NCBI GenBank assembly: GCA_033439265.1
Contig: JAVTVX010000002.1
Span: forward strand, 2,552,001-2,616,000
DNA from: Dillenia suffruticosa
Lineage: Eukaryota; Streptophyta; Magnoliopsida; Dilleniales; Dilleniaceae
Length of the DNA: 64,000 nucleotides
Reading direction: 5' to 3'
Made by a program: the position numbers and the translations under genes
Part shown: piece by piece, positions 24,227-36,202 of the stretch
How positions within the stretch are numbered: position 1 is the first letter of the stretch
Layout: the number at the start of each line of letters is the position of its first letter
Notes under the pieces: model-generated
Seen by the model: the letters and a program-made list of their open reading frames with translations, nothing else
The model's database searches: none
What the model was told of the DNA's origin: nothing

Positions 24227-25401
24227 GTTTTTGAGGTTTTAACAAAATGGGTTTTCAGAAAATAGAAGAGACAAAGTAGACCCATGGAAGGAAATGTGTG
24301 AAAATTTTGAAGAAAATGGGAATCTATAGGTGCAAGCTTTAGGAGGAACAAGACAAGCAACCTGAGAAAACCTTTGTTCAGAATGAACAATTAATGGGTG
24401 TAAAGTGAGTAAAACATTTACAGTGAAAAAACTACTGAGAAATACAGAGTCGGATGGTGGGGTAATTAATGGGTCTCGGCTCTAAATCTCAAATTTTTGA
24501 ATTGAGGGTTTCAGAGTAGTCACAGGTTGTTTAACCTTTCCTTTTCACTGGGGTCTCAAGGATCTTTGCTGATTTAAATCCTAGTAGGATTTAAATAGTT
24601 AAAAATTGGCATGGTACATCGGCAAGCCAAACGGCTTTTTCACTCCAGAACTTATATGATGGAGACGAGCCCAGTTACAAGGTTGCCACACTTCAAATTC
24701 CACACCAATTAAAATAAAAAAAAAATGTGTATCAGTTCCTATTTTATCTAATTATTACAAGTTTAACAAATTTAAACAAATATATAAATAAAAATTAATC
24801 AAAACAAATTAATATAAATTAACATATAAAATTTTGCACGTTTCATTGTTGAGTCATTTAACCAACAGAGGATTGAATATGTATTATATATATATTATAG
24901 GCTTACATAGGATTGATGTGGTACAAAATGTACTAATTTGTTTCTTAAATCATAGGATTACGTCGATAGACTTGGATGGTGATTAATAATTTTATTATTC
25001 TTCAACTACGAGTAGATTCCAACATTAAAATTTTTTTGGAGTAGCGTGCTTGTTCTATTAGATGCACTGTAATAGGTGTTGGGGAGAATGTTAGTAATTG
25101 GGTGCCAATCATCATGGACAAAATTTTTGGTGGGCTAAACTAAAATGGTGAGGTCAATTTTAGAAACGAGAACAAAACAAGGAACATCTAATCCATGGCT
25201 CTCCATGCCCCGTGATCACAGAGAGAAAGAGGGTAGGTTTGAAAGAAAAGGTGCCAACTCTTTTTCTTGAAGACCACATCTCTGTGTTAGGACCAGCCGA
25301 ATGGGCCAAATCTTTGTTTTGTCTCTGAACACTTACGAAGGCTACATAGATTCATTTGTTTTGTTCTTGCCTGGGCGTTTTATTGTTAACAGGTGCTCAT
25401 A

Positions 25402-25402
<1 letters not shown>

Positions 25403-25434
<32 letters not shown>
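25403..25434. repeat. GA microsatellite
   Basis: About sixteen GA units in the intergenic region. Confidence 0.95.
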
Positions 25435-25438
<4 letters not shown>

Positions 25439-25710
25439 CCATTGTCTAGGCATGAAATTTTATAGAAATTTTTTCATCATGATTTTGAATGCAGCTTAAT
25501 GTCATGTTTGGCTAGCTAGTCTCTTAGGCATGCTTTTCTAAGTTCAAGGTAAGAAAAGGCGTTGGTGGCTGATTTTTGTATCCAAAGCTCATGCAACTTG
25601 GGAGCATGTCACACAAGTAGCTAACAGTACATTAGTTAAATGTGATCTTAGGTGGCATTCATAAACACCGATTAATTAGTTTAATTGAAAACTGACAAAA
25701 GCCCACGACC

Positions 25711-26095
25711 CAACACATTACACAAGAAATTCACCATTCTTCACTTCACTAAAATCAAGCCAACGTAGAATCAAAATCCCAATACAAGACAACTTCTCAA
25801 ACATTATAAACTACATTATTTTGAAATTGCAATCAATGGCACTTCATAATCTTAATTAATGAAGTTGCTTACTCCAATGTGGTTGAGAACCATCCTTGAA
25901 CCCACTGCACAAGAAATTCACCATTTTTTCCTTCACCAAAGAACAACCCCATGTAGAGTCAAACTCAAAATCCCAATACAAGATGGCTTATCAAACATTA
26001 TAAACAACATTAATTTGAAATTGCAATCAATGTCACTCCATAATCTTAATTTAATGATGTTGCTCACCCCGGTGTGATTAAGAACCATCCTTTAA
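25711..26095 (+). repeat. Tandem duplication, unit about 187-195 bp
   Basis: Copy 1 (about 25715-25900) and copy 2 (about 25902-26095) share, in order, CACAAGAAATTCACCATT, AAATCCCAATACAAGA, CAAACATTATAAAC, TTTGAAATTGCAATCAATG, CATAATCTTAAT and GAACCATCCTT. They differ by scattered substitutions and small indels. No coding potential is evident. Confidence 0.85.
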
Positions 26096-27296
26096 CCCCC
26101 CCCCTTTTTTTTAGCTAAAAGCACAATAAGTTTATTTCTATAATCAAATTTTATTAATCTGATTTGAGTTTAAAATTTCAAAATCATAAAAATTTGTATT
26201 ATACTCACTTTGAATAACTATCCTGTCGGTGAACCATCTCAAAATTTAAAAGATGAAACCAACCATTCATTTATTGAAGTGCATAGCGATTAAAATTAGG
26301 ATAAGTTTTCAGACATCCACATTAATCAACTAATAGAGAGAGGTGCTGATTAGCTCGGGGAAACCTCGGAATACAGAGGGGTGGGTCCATCACACACATT
26401 CCCCCTTTCCTATTGCGTGAAGGAGACATCTGGGCAGGGTGGTGTTATCTTCACTGTCCAAATGACGATAGAATCTTAATTGCTTCCACCCGAATTGTTG
26501 TAAGTGAATGCATGGATAAGGGGGACCCAAAGCCTCGCTGGTGCACTGCATATGTCTCAACATCCATATTTAGCAACCCGAACGTTAATACCATAGAAAT
26601 TAGGAATATCCTTTTTCTTAATTGAAAGATTAAAATGAAAAGAATAGGGAACTTTAAAAAAGTAAACTCCTAAGAATTCTTTTATATAGCTTGAAAAGAA
26701 TACTAGAGACAATGTAAGGGGTAGAGAGGAAAAGTGACAATTTTTAAGAAGAGCAAATCAAATTTTATAAAATTTTAATTGTATTTTTAATATTTTTAAT
26801 AATATCTAAGATTATCATTAAAATTTTCAGTAGCATTTGTTAAATTACCGTTAATAATTTTTTTAATATAAATATATAATTAAAAATAAAAGTAGGGGGC
26901 AGTTGTTCTTGCATCTCCTCCCTTTGCCTCTCACAAAGCTTATTAGGTCCTTTTAGGTGATACCAAAAATTGATGTTTGTATTTTGATTATAACAAGCGA
27001 GAGTTTGTGGGTCAAGGTAGAGTTGCATTATATCATATAATTGAAACACTTTCCCAAAAAAAATTAATAATAATAAATAGTTGATGGAAGAAAATATGTA
27101 ATGTATATCGTTGGGCAATTGGTGCAACGGGTATGTTATTATACCCTTTAATCAAGATCATGAATCCAATTCATAATTTGAATATGGAGTCAATTATATT
27201 AAAAAATTCTATCCCTAAAGAAGGATCTCAATCGGGTTAACTCAAATTAATCGGAACGAAACTCTAAATATCATGTGATAGATCGAGTCCAAAGAC

Positions 27297-27328
<32 letters not shown>

Positions 27329-29369
27329 TAAGGTATATTTTTTAGTTATTACTAACAAACGTATTTAAATTTTGAATTAAAAACAAAAAAAGAATAGAAC
27401 ATATCAAATTTTGTAACTTTTTTGAATTCAAATAATATTCCTCATTTATTTCTTGAAAAGGTTAATGATGAGTAAGTAAAAGAAGGCCAAGTTATTATTA
27501 ATTTGATTTATATTACGATTAAATCTTTTTAAAATAATTCTTTTAATATAATTTATTTAATTTTTAAAATTCAAATCTTATTTTTGATGGAGAGACGTGA
27601 TATGCTTCCATCAACTTATGATTCTATTCGGATCGTTGAAAATGAGTTACAATCACCGTACACCTAAGTCTCCAAAAAAGGCGAGGGTGGAATCATGCTT
27701 TGACATAAGTTGATTGAGACGGAAGTTGTGTCATTCCTTGAGAGCTTCGATATGAGAGCAAAAGCTTTGGCTTTGGGGATATGAGATGGCTACATCCATC
27801 TATTAAAAGCCATCACATGGTCCTTTTACTTTCCAAGCTCTCCACATGTATCTGCAATGGATTGTCGAGCTTATTTCAGAAATTTTAATTTTTCTCAATT
27901 GGATTTTATTCTCACAAAGACATTGCAAACACCATCATTACGTGATGACTCTAAACCCACCATACATGCTCCATAAGATTTGTGAGGTGCGATTCGAATT
28001 CATAAAAGAAGTGTATAATTAAATAAGATATAATATTTTATAAATAAAAGATAAAATCTTTTATAAAAGAGGAAATTAAAATTATTATTATATTAATATT
28101 TTTATTATTTTTTTAAACAGTTTAATTGAATTTAATCTCTCGATTGCAAAAGGAGCAAAATGAGATTGGTGAGAAGATTAAAGCTTTTCACATCTTATAC
28201 AAAAACAAAAACAAAAACAAAAATAATAAAACAAAAACCTTTCACATTCCAGTTAGGCCTGGAAGGTCCGGTCTAGTTTGGGCCTACATTCCTAAGCCGA
28301 TCACTTGGTTAGGCCCATTAATTTGATGGGCTTGAGAAATCACGAAAAAGGGGCCTAAAGCTCAAACGTGGAAAACGGATTACTCCACGTGGCCCGTGTA
28401 ACTCTCATACTCACGTTTTCTGACAGATGAGTCATGAGCACTTTCTGGGAAATCTCACGAGTTTTACTTATTTAATTTATTTCTATTTTATCTTATTTTA
28501 TAATTTTATTTTATTAAATTAAAAAAAAATCTTATATATGTGTGTGTGTGTATTTATATCAAATTTATATGTAAAAATTAACCTAACTTACCTATGTCTT
28601 AATGCTCTGGTGATAAACGCACTAAATTTTTTAAACAAGTTACTAAGTTCCAGTTTTGGAAATAAAAAAAATAGGTATCTAGAGAAATCATTTTTTAATA
28701 GATCTGACAATTAATTCAAATTAGATCGGCGGGATGCATATAGTCTTTGGAATCGTATATGTTTGTTGTGCCCAATTTGGAAGCCCAAAGAAGACAGGCC
28801 GGTCCGTAGACACTGCTAAGTGGCCCAATAATTATGAACCAAGCAAAATAAATAAGTAGATTAATGGAAATTTAATGCAAATCTTACAAATTTTTTAATC
28901 ACAACATGATACAATGAGACATATTCAAGCAAACTTTTAAAATTGAAATTGTTGGGTCGATCGATGAAGTAGTTGCATAGAAATTTGTAACGAAAGATTT
29001 TATATGTCTTGAACAAAAAATATAAAAATGAAAAATGAAAGCATTTGGCATAAGACAACATGTCTATGGTAGATTATTATATAGTATAAGGTTATGACGA
29101 GGTTGCTTTCCTAGTTATTTCCTCTTACGAAAGGGTCCTTTTGATTATTTTAATAATAAAAGATTTTGAAAAAAAAAATTAAAAAGATGAGACACTTAAT
29201 AGACAAAAGTAACACCAATCGATTTTCGGAATCATATTTTGATTAATTTAGTTAATGTATTATCAAACCGATTTAAATATAATTTTTTTTATTTTTAAAT
29301 TTAAAATTTAAAATTTTATTAAAAAATCTAATATCGTCGTCCATTAAATCGACTATCTTTGTTTCTTGA

Positions 29370-29710
29370 TCCATCCTTATAGCAAGCCATTTCATCTGCC
29401 TCTTCGGTAGTCGCCGACATCGTCGCGGGAACTCTCGGGGTTCGTGCCAATGTCGCTCAGACCAAGGCAAGTCACATTTCTCATTCTTCATGTATTTTTA
29501 ACACTAGTACAAGATCATAAAGAAAATCATTTGAGTGAAAATCGGTTCATGGATGCTAAATTTTCTGGACAGATGTTCAGCTGAATGTAATGAGCCAAGC
29601 CATGTTGCATTTATGCTAGGGCTAGTCGGGACTTCTGGTTCTAGCCCATGTCTGCGCCAACTTGGCTGCAGGGTGCACCTGCATTCGATCATCCGAGGAG
29701 CTGGATAAAT
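29370..29710. other. GC-richer island with unrecognised short frames
   Basis: This pocket stands out from AT-rich surroundings. The plus strand around 29381-29466 can read a small-residue frame (AISSASS...VADIVAGTLGV). The minus strand has 62- and 72-codon frames. I recognise none of them and cannot choose a strand. It may be a gene fragment, a non-coding transcript or the rich part of a repeat. Confidence 0.3.
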
Positions 29711-30235
29711 GAGATGTCAACCGGCAGTCCTTGTTTACTTTGTGTCATCTTTTCATGGTGTGTGCTTTCATTTGAAATATCATCTAGTTCTATTTGGTTA
29801 ATAACATAAATACGAATCAATTAAAGTTAAACATGAGGGGTAGTCGTTGTTTAATGAACAAGATTTACATTTCACCATTTTTTTGTTTGAATGGGGTTGA
29901 GAGGCCCTACGTAAGCAGAGGAGGAAATATTAAACATGGGAGGAGGATTATAGATTTTGGAACCCTGGGTGAAGCCAAAAAAGCTCCAGTACTAAATCAA
30001 ATGACTGATCATTATATTTTATAGTTTAAAATCATAGTACCGATGAACTAATACAATAAAAAATAAATCTTTGACCTTTAGTATTTTTTGTCAAATAATT
30101 TTGACTCAATCTAACATTCTATGGTGTGATGAGGGCTTCTATTAGAATGTTCTCCGCGTGGGTTGTTTTCTGGACACCCTTTTACTGACGTGATGCAAAT
30201 TTAACGGAAAAATACTATATTTGTATAATTAAGAT

Positions 30236-30365
30236 TTTGAATTTAATTTTTGAGAATAGAAAATTAGAGTTTGAGAAAATTTATTTTTAAATTGAACTCT
30301 ACAATACTTAAATAAGATTAATTAAATAACTTAAATATCGATGATTAAATAAAAAAGATATAGAT
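30236..30365 (+). repeat. Degenerate dispersed repeat, copy 1 (SINE-like)
   Basis: It contains GAATAGAAAA, a run-on AGATTAATTAAAT, and AAATATCGATGATTA before an A-rich end. The same word order is found at 30576-30718 and 55352-55480. The pattern recalls the 3' part of tRNA-derived plant SINEs, but decay prevents a firm call. Confidence 0.4.
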
Positions 30366-30575
30366 ACCCTTTCTTTTCATTTTTTCCAATAAAAAGAAAC
30401 ATGATATTGAGAAATGGTTGAACAATACACGCACAAGGGATTTTGAAATAGACACCAGTGAGTTATAGTTCGATTGATACTATTACTAGAGTTCTTCGCT
30501 TCAAACTTCTCTTGTCTATCAAAAAGAAATATTTAATCAAATTCTCATAGATATAACGGTAAGATATTGTATTTT

Positions 30576-30718
30576 TTTAATCATATATTTTGGATTTGAG
30601 CAATAAAAATGAACAAATGAGATTTGGGAAAGTTAACACTTATGAGCCCTATAATATTCAAATTAGATTAATTAGACAAAACTCAGATATCGATTATTGA
30701 TAAAAATCCATTTACATA
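30576..30718 (+). repeat. Degenerate dispersed repeat, copy 2 (SINE-like)
   Basis: It shares ATATTCAAATTAGATTAAT and CAGATATCGATTATTG with copies 1 and 3. Upstream, at 30440-30540, lies a tRNA-like AGTTCGATTGATA stretch that could be the promoter end of the same element. Confidence 0.4.
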
Positions 30719-31789
30719 AAGAAAAAAATATATATATAAAGAAGTAGTAGGCCCGACCCATTTTCTCAACTTAACTAAATCTAACTTGCCAAAATTATCA
30801 AAGTCTAAAAAGTGATAAAATGTTTGAGATTATTATTAACAATCATATCAACTCCCACGTGTCAATCAAATCAATACTCAATTCTAAAATCATTGACTTT
30901 GTTACCAACGAAATTTAATTTTAAAATTTTTTAATAGAATCTCAAAAGTTTTAATCTGAGGAAGTTGCAAACACCAGTTGCATTTATGGTGATTTAACCT
31001 TTTTTTTTGTGACAAGAATGACCTCTGTCGTTTACTAATTCAGTGTTTTTTCTAACCTAACGTAAATAATAAGGGTTAGATTGTAAAAAACAAATGATCA
31101 GTCCGCAACAACCTCTTGGAATCTCTTGGATCGGACAGATTTCATTATTTTCAGCTATCATCTGTTCATAAACATAGGAACAAATTTAGAATCTTTCCGA
31201 TGCCCAGATTTCTATTCTTGCTGCCCCTTAGAACTTGCCAGGTACTTCTGTACATTAAATTTCCACCGATCTCAAAAGAAGAAGATCACTGCGGATTTTG
31301 TACATTCATTAGGGGCAATGGAAGACTCATCACTGAAAAAAAAAATATGGGTTTTCTTAATCGAATTTTAAATTTATTTAAAGTGTTTTTTTTTTTTTGG
31401 TAATATGGTACTCTCTCTCTCTCTCTCTAATTGAATTACATTTACTAATATTATTTACTTACTATAGTCATAACAACGAGTATTAATGCAGTTGCATTGC
31501 GTGCGCCAAAGGGGCTGGTAAAAATAATACCAAGGCAAAATGCAACTTAAAACCTCCGAAGGGATAAGATTATTCTTGAGAACTAAAATCTTATTGTCCA
31601 TGTAATAGCACACCAATTGTAATTAATAGTTCTAGTAATTAAATAGCCCTACTCCTTTGTTGAGATTTAAGAGTGATGATGTGTAAATAAAATCAATTTC
31701 TGAGAATATTGTAAAATTGAAAGCTTTGATGAATTTGAATTTTAGTTCAATCTCAATTTGTCTATCCATGTTCTTCTCTCTTGATTGAG

Positions 31790-32090
31790 TTCGACCACTC
31801 TCGCTTCTCTCTCTCTCTTTCACCTTCTTAATCTCTTATCTCTTCTCAAATAAAAAATTCACTCTTTCGATCAATATTGACCACTTTTTTCTCTCTCATT
31901 CATTTCTCTCTCCTTCTCGTTTTTATTTTTATTTTTGATGAAAATAAAGAGAAATGAGAGAAAAAGACAAATGAAAGCGGTCAAAATTTGAGATAGCAGG
32001 AAAGAAAGTGATTGATATCGAGACTATGAAAGAGAGATTAATCTTGAGAGAAGATATTTATTGTAGATCAATCGAGAGAAAATGATTGAT
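31790..32090. repeat. Imperfect foldback: pyrimidine-rich arm facing purine-rich arm
   Basis: The left arm (31790-31925) is rich in CTCTCT and TTTCTC. The right arm (31940-32085) is rich in GAGAGA and AAGAAA and is roughly its reverse complement; for example GACCACTTTTTT on the left pairs with AAATGAAAGCGGTC on the right. The centre is a T/A-rich loop near 31930. It could fold as a long hairpin in RNA. Confidence 0.4.
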
Positions 32091-32717
32091 AATTTAGATC
32101 AAGTTCAAAGTTATAATTTCATCTAAAACGATACTTTTTCATATATCATTTCTTTAGTTTTATCTTCCCATGTAATTTTTTAACTTTTGTAATTGTTCGT
32201 TTTATTTGACTTTTTAACTCAATAAACGGACTTTATATTAAGAAATGATCAAGTAGTGAATTGTAAGGACATTTGAATATCGGTTCCCTAGTCCTCTTCT
32301 TACTCACTTGTGTTCACATGAGTCATTTCTCAACGCCTGTTTATTTGTATTTGTTTATTAATTGATTTATTTTTTATATAATGGTAAAAGTCATTTTAAG
32401 AAAGGGATTGTTAGATCGCAAAACTTAATAGTCAAGACGCAATAGCTTATGTCATCGATCAAAATGATTGATGATTCGCTTTTTGTGGTGTATATATATT
32501 TATAGAATTCTCAAGTTAGGGTTTTTATTTCCTCATTTCATTACTCAATCTCAACCCTAACACCTCTCCTCTCCCTGAGCTTCCACTAGAATTTAGTTTG
32601 GATTCATAAGCCATCCATCATTTAAATTCTATCTTCATGGAATCTGGCCACGGTTCATAAAAAAAAAAAACTTTAAAAATGTTTGCTTTGTTGCTTGTAT
32701 AGTGGGATTCAAATATC

Positions 32718-32880
32718 GATATGTTCGATGATGGATGGTATTATTTTGTGATCAGAGATTCAAGGGCTATGAGTTAATGCATCTTCAACTTCAATGCTGA
32801 TATGTTAGATGATCGATGAAATTATTTTGCAATCAGAAATTCAAGAGCTATAAGTTCATGCAACTTCAACTTCCCTTCGG
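32718..32880 (+). repeat. 81-bp tandem duplication
   Basis: GATATGTT at 32718 and at 32799 begin two units that share ATTATTTTG, ATCAGA and ATTCAAG, GCTAT, AGTT, ATGCA and CTTCAACTTC in register. Identity is high apart from substitutions. No protein family is recognised. Confidence 0.85.
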
Positions 32881-33768
32881 AAACTTAAGGATATCAATTC
32901 ACACTCAATTATCGAGCTTAGAAATCCAGGTGAGATATATAATCTTTAATGAATTCACAAAATTACTTTTTGAGATATTTATTTTTAATTTCTTTTCTTA
33001 CTTATTTATTTTATTTTATACTTTCACTGATATCAACTCATTGATATATCAAAGTTTTGAGAAAATTTTGTTAGGAAAAAAGAAGAATAAATTTCCATCG
33101 AGGGGGGATAGGAAAAACATACTTTACCCTAGGAAGGAGGCTTGGGTGAGCGCGAGAAATAATATCTCTTTGGGGGCCTAGGGTTCGGGGAGGATGGTAT
33201 TTACCTTATATTAAGTCAAATTTCCAATCTCATTATTTTAATAATTTAATAATTATCTTTTCTCTCTCTTTTTTTAACTCAGATAATAAATTAATCGAGT
33301 TAAATATAAATTTATAATTAATATATGCTTTCAAGTGAAATTTAGATGATTTTTTAATTGACTTAAATTTTTTATTTACAAACCACTTATATATTTCATA
33401 ATATCAATATTTAATAATTGTTTTTGCTATTTACTAAATTTTTCAAAAGAATTGCTGTGAGTATGAATAAAAGTCGCAAGGCAAAATCTAGGGAGGGAGT
33501 GAGAGTCTCGAAGTCACTAGATCCGTTGCCGTTCCATGGTCACACAAACAAGGAGTTTTAAGTCCACGTGGCAAGCTCTCGATGATACAAAATCTAGAAA
33601 GACCACCCCAGGGCTAGATTCGTAAATTCACAGACATCTATCAAAATTTAAAAAATGAAATTCTGCCTTCGATATCGTCGTCAGCACCAACGCGCACACA
33701 GACAGCAGAAGGGCTAATGCAAAAGGGCGTTCGCTCATCCGCATATCTTGACCGTCAGCTGACACTAA

Positions 33769-33815
33769 AATCCAACGATATGCGTTATCGATCCGTGTAC
33801 TTTAACCTGATTGGT
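33769..33815 (+). promoter_or_regulatory. Histone-type promoter cluster upstream of H2A
   Basis: AATCCAACG (33769-33777) is one base from the plant histone nonamer CATCCAACG. GATCCGTG (33790-33797) is one base from the inverted octamer GATCCGCG. TGATTGGT (33808-33815) is an exact reverse ACCAATCA, the CCAAT element. The order and spacing resemble composite elements of plant histone promoters that drive S-phase expression. A G-box-like CCACGTGG lies further upstream near 33563. Confidence 0.6.
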
Positions 33816-33836
33816 GCATCCCAAAATTCAAACCCC

Positions 33837-33844
33837 TATTTAAA
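33837..33844 (+). promoter_or_regulatory. TATA-like box of histone H2A
   Basis: TATTTAAA lies 22 bp downstream of the CCAAT element and 89 bp upstream of the H2A start codon. That spacing fits a short histone leader. Confidence 0.6.
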
Positions 33845-33932
33845 CAACCACCGCAACTCCAAACACTTTCATCCTCCGTCGGAAATTCTCTCTCCTCGTG
33901 CTCTTGTGAATCTTGAGAGAAAAGTCGTTGCA

Positions 33933-34946
33933 ATGGCAGGAAGGGGAAAGACTCTTGGGTCAGGAGCGTCGAAGAAGGCGACTTCCAGAAGCAGCAAGGC
34001 TGGTTTGCAGTTTCCGGTTGGAAGAATCGCTAGGTTTCTGAAGGCCGGGAAGTATGCCGAGCGTGTCGGCGCCGGTGCTCCGGTCTATCTTGCCGCCGTT
34101 CTTGAATATCTCGCTGCGGAGGTATACTCTTCCCCCCTTTCTCTGGTTCTCTTTTCGCTCCAGCTTCGTAGATTTTCAAATCTAGGTTTTCGAATTTCGT
34201 CTTTTTTCGTCTTTTTTTTATGGAGTCTCTGAGCTCTAAAATCTGGAGGTTTCTTGAATTCTTTGTTTGGAATTGACGGTTTTTTCTAGTATTTTACTTA
34301 TTCATGTTCTCTCATATTTTCTGATCTGGTCCTCTTTTTTCCCCAAAATTTTCTCAATTTCACTGTATAATAGATTTAGGGTTTTGAACTGATCCTTCAG
34401 AAATGAAGTGAAATCGATGTGATTTTGTGGAAATTTTGCGATTTTAGGAATTTCCAGATTTGAAATCTAGCCGCAGAAGTATAAAAATGGGAATTTTTAG
34501 AACTGGTTCTTGAATCTGAATCAAGCACATTTTCTTGAGTTGACATGAATTCAAGGGCTCCTTTTCCTCATTTTAGGAAACCGTAGATTTGAAGATCTGA
34601 AAAATTGGGGCTTCTTTTGTTTGGCATGATAAAATTGGGTTTTTCGAAGGTGTTTCAATTCTTAATAAAACCCCAGATTTGGCTGTTTGTCTAATGAAAA
34701 AATTGATTATTTTGTTCTGGTGGGGTGTTGCAGGTTCTTGAGTTGGCTGGAAACGCAGCTCGTGACAACAAGAAGACTAGAATTGTACCTCGACACATTC
34801 AACTTGCAGTGAGGAATGACGAGGAGCTAAGCAAGCTTCTTGGTGATGTGACCATAGCCAATGGCGGTGTGATGCCAAACATTCACAACCTTCTTCTTCC
34901 CAAGAAGGCCGCTGGAAGTTCGAAGCCCACCGGCGATGAAGAGTGA
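33933..34946 (+). CDS. HTA1: Canonical histone H2A (HTA1 type)
   Basis: Two exons, 33933-34121 and 34734-34946, with a 612-bp GT-AG intron, encode 133 residues. The intron splits the protein at LAAE|VLELAG. The sequence shows the H2A fold: N-terminal [25 protein letters not shown], the acidic-patch region ending in [10 protein letters not shown], and [14 protein letters not shown]. There is no SQEF tail (so not H2A.X), no SPKK tail (not H2A.W) and no H2A.Z signature. It is the replication-coupled type, close to Arabidopsis HTA1/RAT5, which is also known for its role in Agrobacterium T-DNA integration. The promoter elements upstream agree with S-phase expression. Confidence 0.97.
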
Positions 34947-35856
34947 AGTCTAGTGGGGTTGAAACTGAATTGTTTTTTATTGTCTAGAATTAGATCGGAG
35001 GATTTTCTTATGTTATGGGGGGTAATTTGTAGTTTTAGTTATAGTTGCTGTTTAAGTCTTGAGATGTTTACATGTTTCTAATTTTCTTTTGAATTTGTAG
35101 TTTGTCATAGTTCAGGGTTTTTTTTTTCCTCGCTTTATTTTTTTTTTTTATTTTTAACTTTTGGTAGTGATGTGAATAGTTTCTTTTGAGACATTTATGA
35201 AATATCTAATCTTTGCCCTAATTATCTCTCTTATCTAATTGTTGCCCATCTCTCTCTCTCGTGATCTCTCTCGACTTTGATATGATCAGTCTATCTTGTA
35301 CAAGAGACTACTGGCTTGGTCTCCTTTGGCGCAGATGGAGTGTTTTTTGTGTTGGTGTTAAGAGACTTGAGATGAAATTTTGGACTGCAAAAACGGGGGA
35401 TGCTGTGCTTATTTGGGAGATGATTGTTTAAGTAAAGAAATTGCGTTTTCTTGAGCTTCGATTGAATTTTTGGAGGCAAGTAGATTTGAATTGTAATCAA
35501 ATTGAACTCTCCAACCCCACTTGAGGTACACGCACATTTTTTGCTTGATTGACTCTGGACTGACGTAAAATGATATGATTCCTAAATTATAATTGTTGCA
35601 TTATAGATGGTGATGATTGAAATCATCATGTCCATGATCGCTACAGGGATTTGTTCTTTATTTCCTTGTAAATTTGAACTCTTGAGAACCAAGCCCTTGC
35701 TTTTTCTCTGCAGATTCATGAATCTTCTTCTGTGCTGCTAAGCTAAGCAGTTGCATCGCCAAAAATTACTGTCATTACTCGATTTCTTTCCCTTACGTCC
35801 TGCATTAATATCATTCCTTCTTTGCATGTCCTGAGTTTCTCTTCCAATTCATCCGT

Positions 35857-35887
35857 CTTGGACTTCGAATTCCATGTGAAGTCCAAG
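35857..35887. repeat. Perfect 10-bp stem hairpin just before an ATG
   Basis: CTTGGACTTC (35857-35866) and GAAGTCCAAG (35878-35887) are exact reverse complements around an 11-base loop. The second arm ends directly at the ATG of the short frame at 35888. Confidence 0.8.
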
Positions 35888-36022
35888 ATGTCTGCATGTG
35901 GTTTCTTCATGGTACTCTTCTTCTTCTTGGTAATATTCTTGTTTGATGTTAAGAGTACATTTGTAAAACCAAGATACCACGTTTTTACAAATTTTGTCGA
36001 GATAAAATCTATCGAGAAATGA
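35888..36022 (+). CDS. Possible 44-residue secreted peptide, unrecognised
   Basis: The frame starts MSACGFFMVLFFFLVIFLFD, a strongly hydrophobic segment like a signal peptide, and continues with a short basic tail to a TGA. It matches no peptide family that I can name. Frames this short are often random in AT-rich DNA, so it is listed only as a candidate. Confidence 0.2.
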   Translation: MSACGFFMVLFFFLVIFLFDVKSTFVKPRYHVFTNFVEIKSIEK

Positions 36023-36202
36023 TTTTTTTTTTTAATTTTTGAATGCTAGAATATCGATTTACTGTCTAAGCAACACATAGTTATCCTAGCATCCCCCCCC
36101 CCCAAAAAAAAATGAAGTCACTTTCTCAATGGAAACATATTCATGATTACCAAACAATGATTATAGCAGATAGGTTTTCCTTTTGGTTGCGGTCCGGAGT
36201 AT

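Larger units (their letters stand above)
24230..33700. other. Gene-poor region of about 9.5 kb with repeats
   Basis: No confident gene is seen. The stretch holds a GA microsatellite (25403-25434), tandem duplications (25711-26095 and 32718-32880), SINE-like degenerate repeats (30236-30365, 30576-30718), a foldback block (31790-32090), an A run (27297-27324) and a CT microsatellite (31410-31428). Two pockets (26330-26600, 29370-29710) have a more gene-like composition, but their short frames match no family I know. Confidence 0.55.

Noticed and set aside
26413-26625. 70-codon frame MREGDIWAGW...
   Set aside because: It matches no family I know and has no exon context; kept only as part of the gene-poor region.
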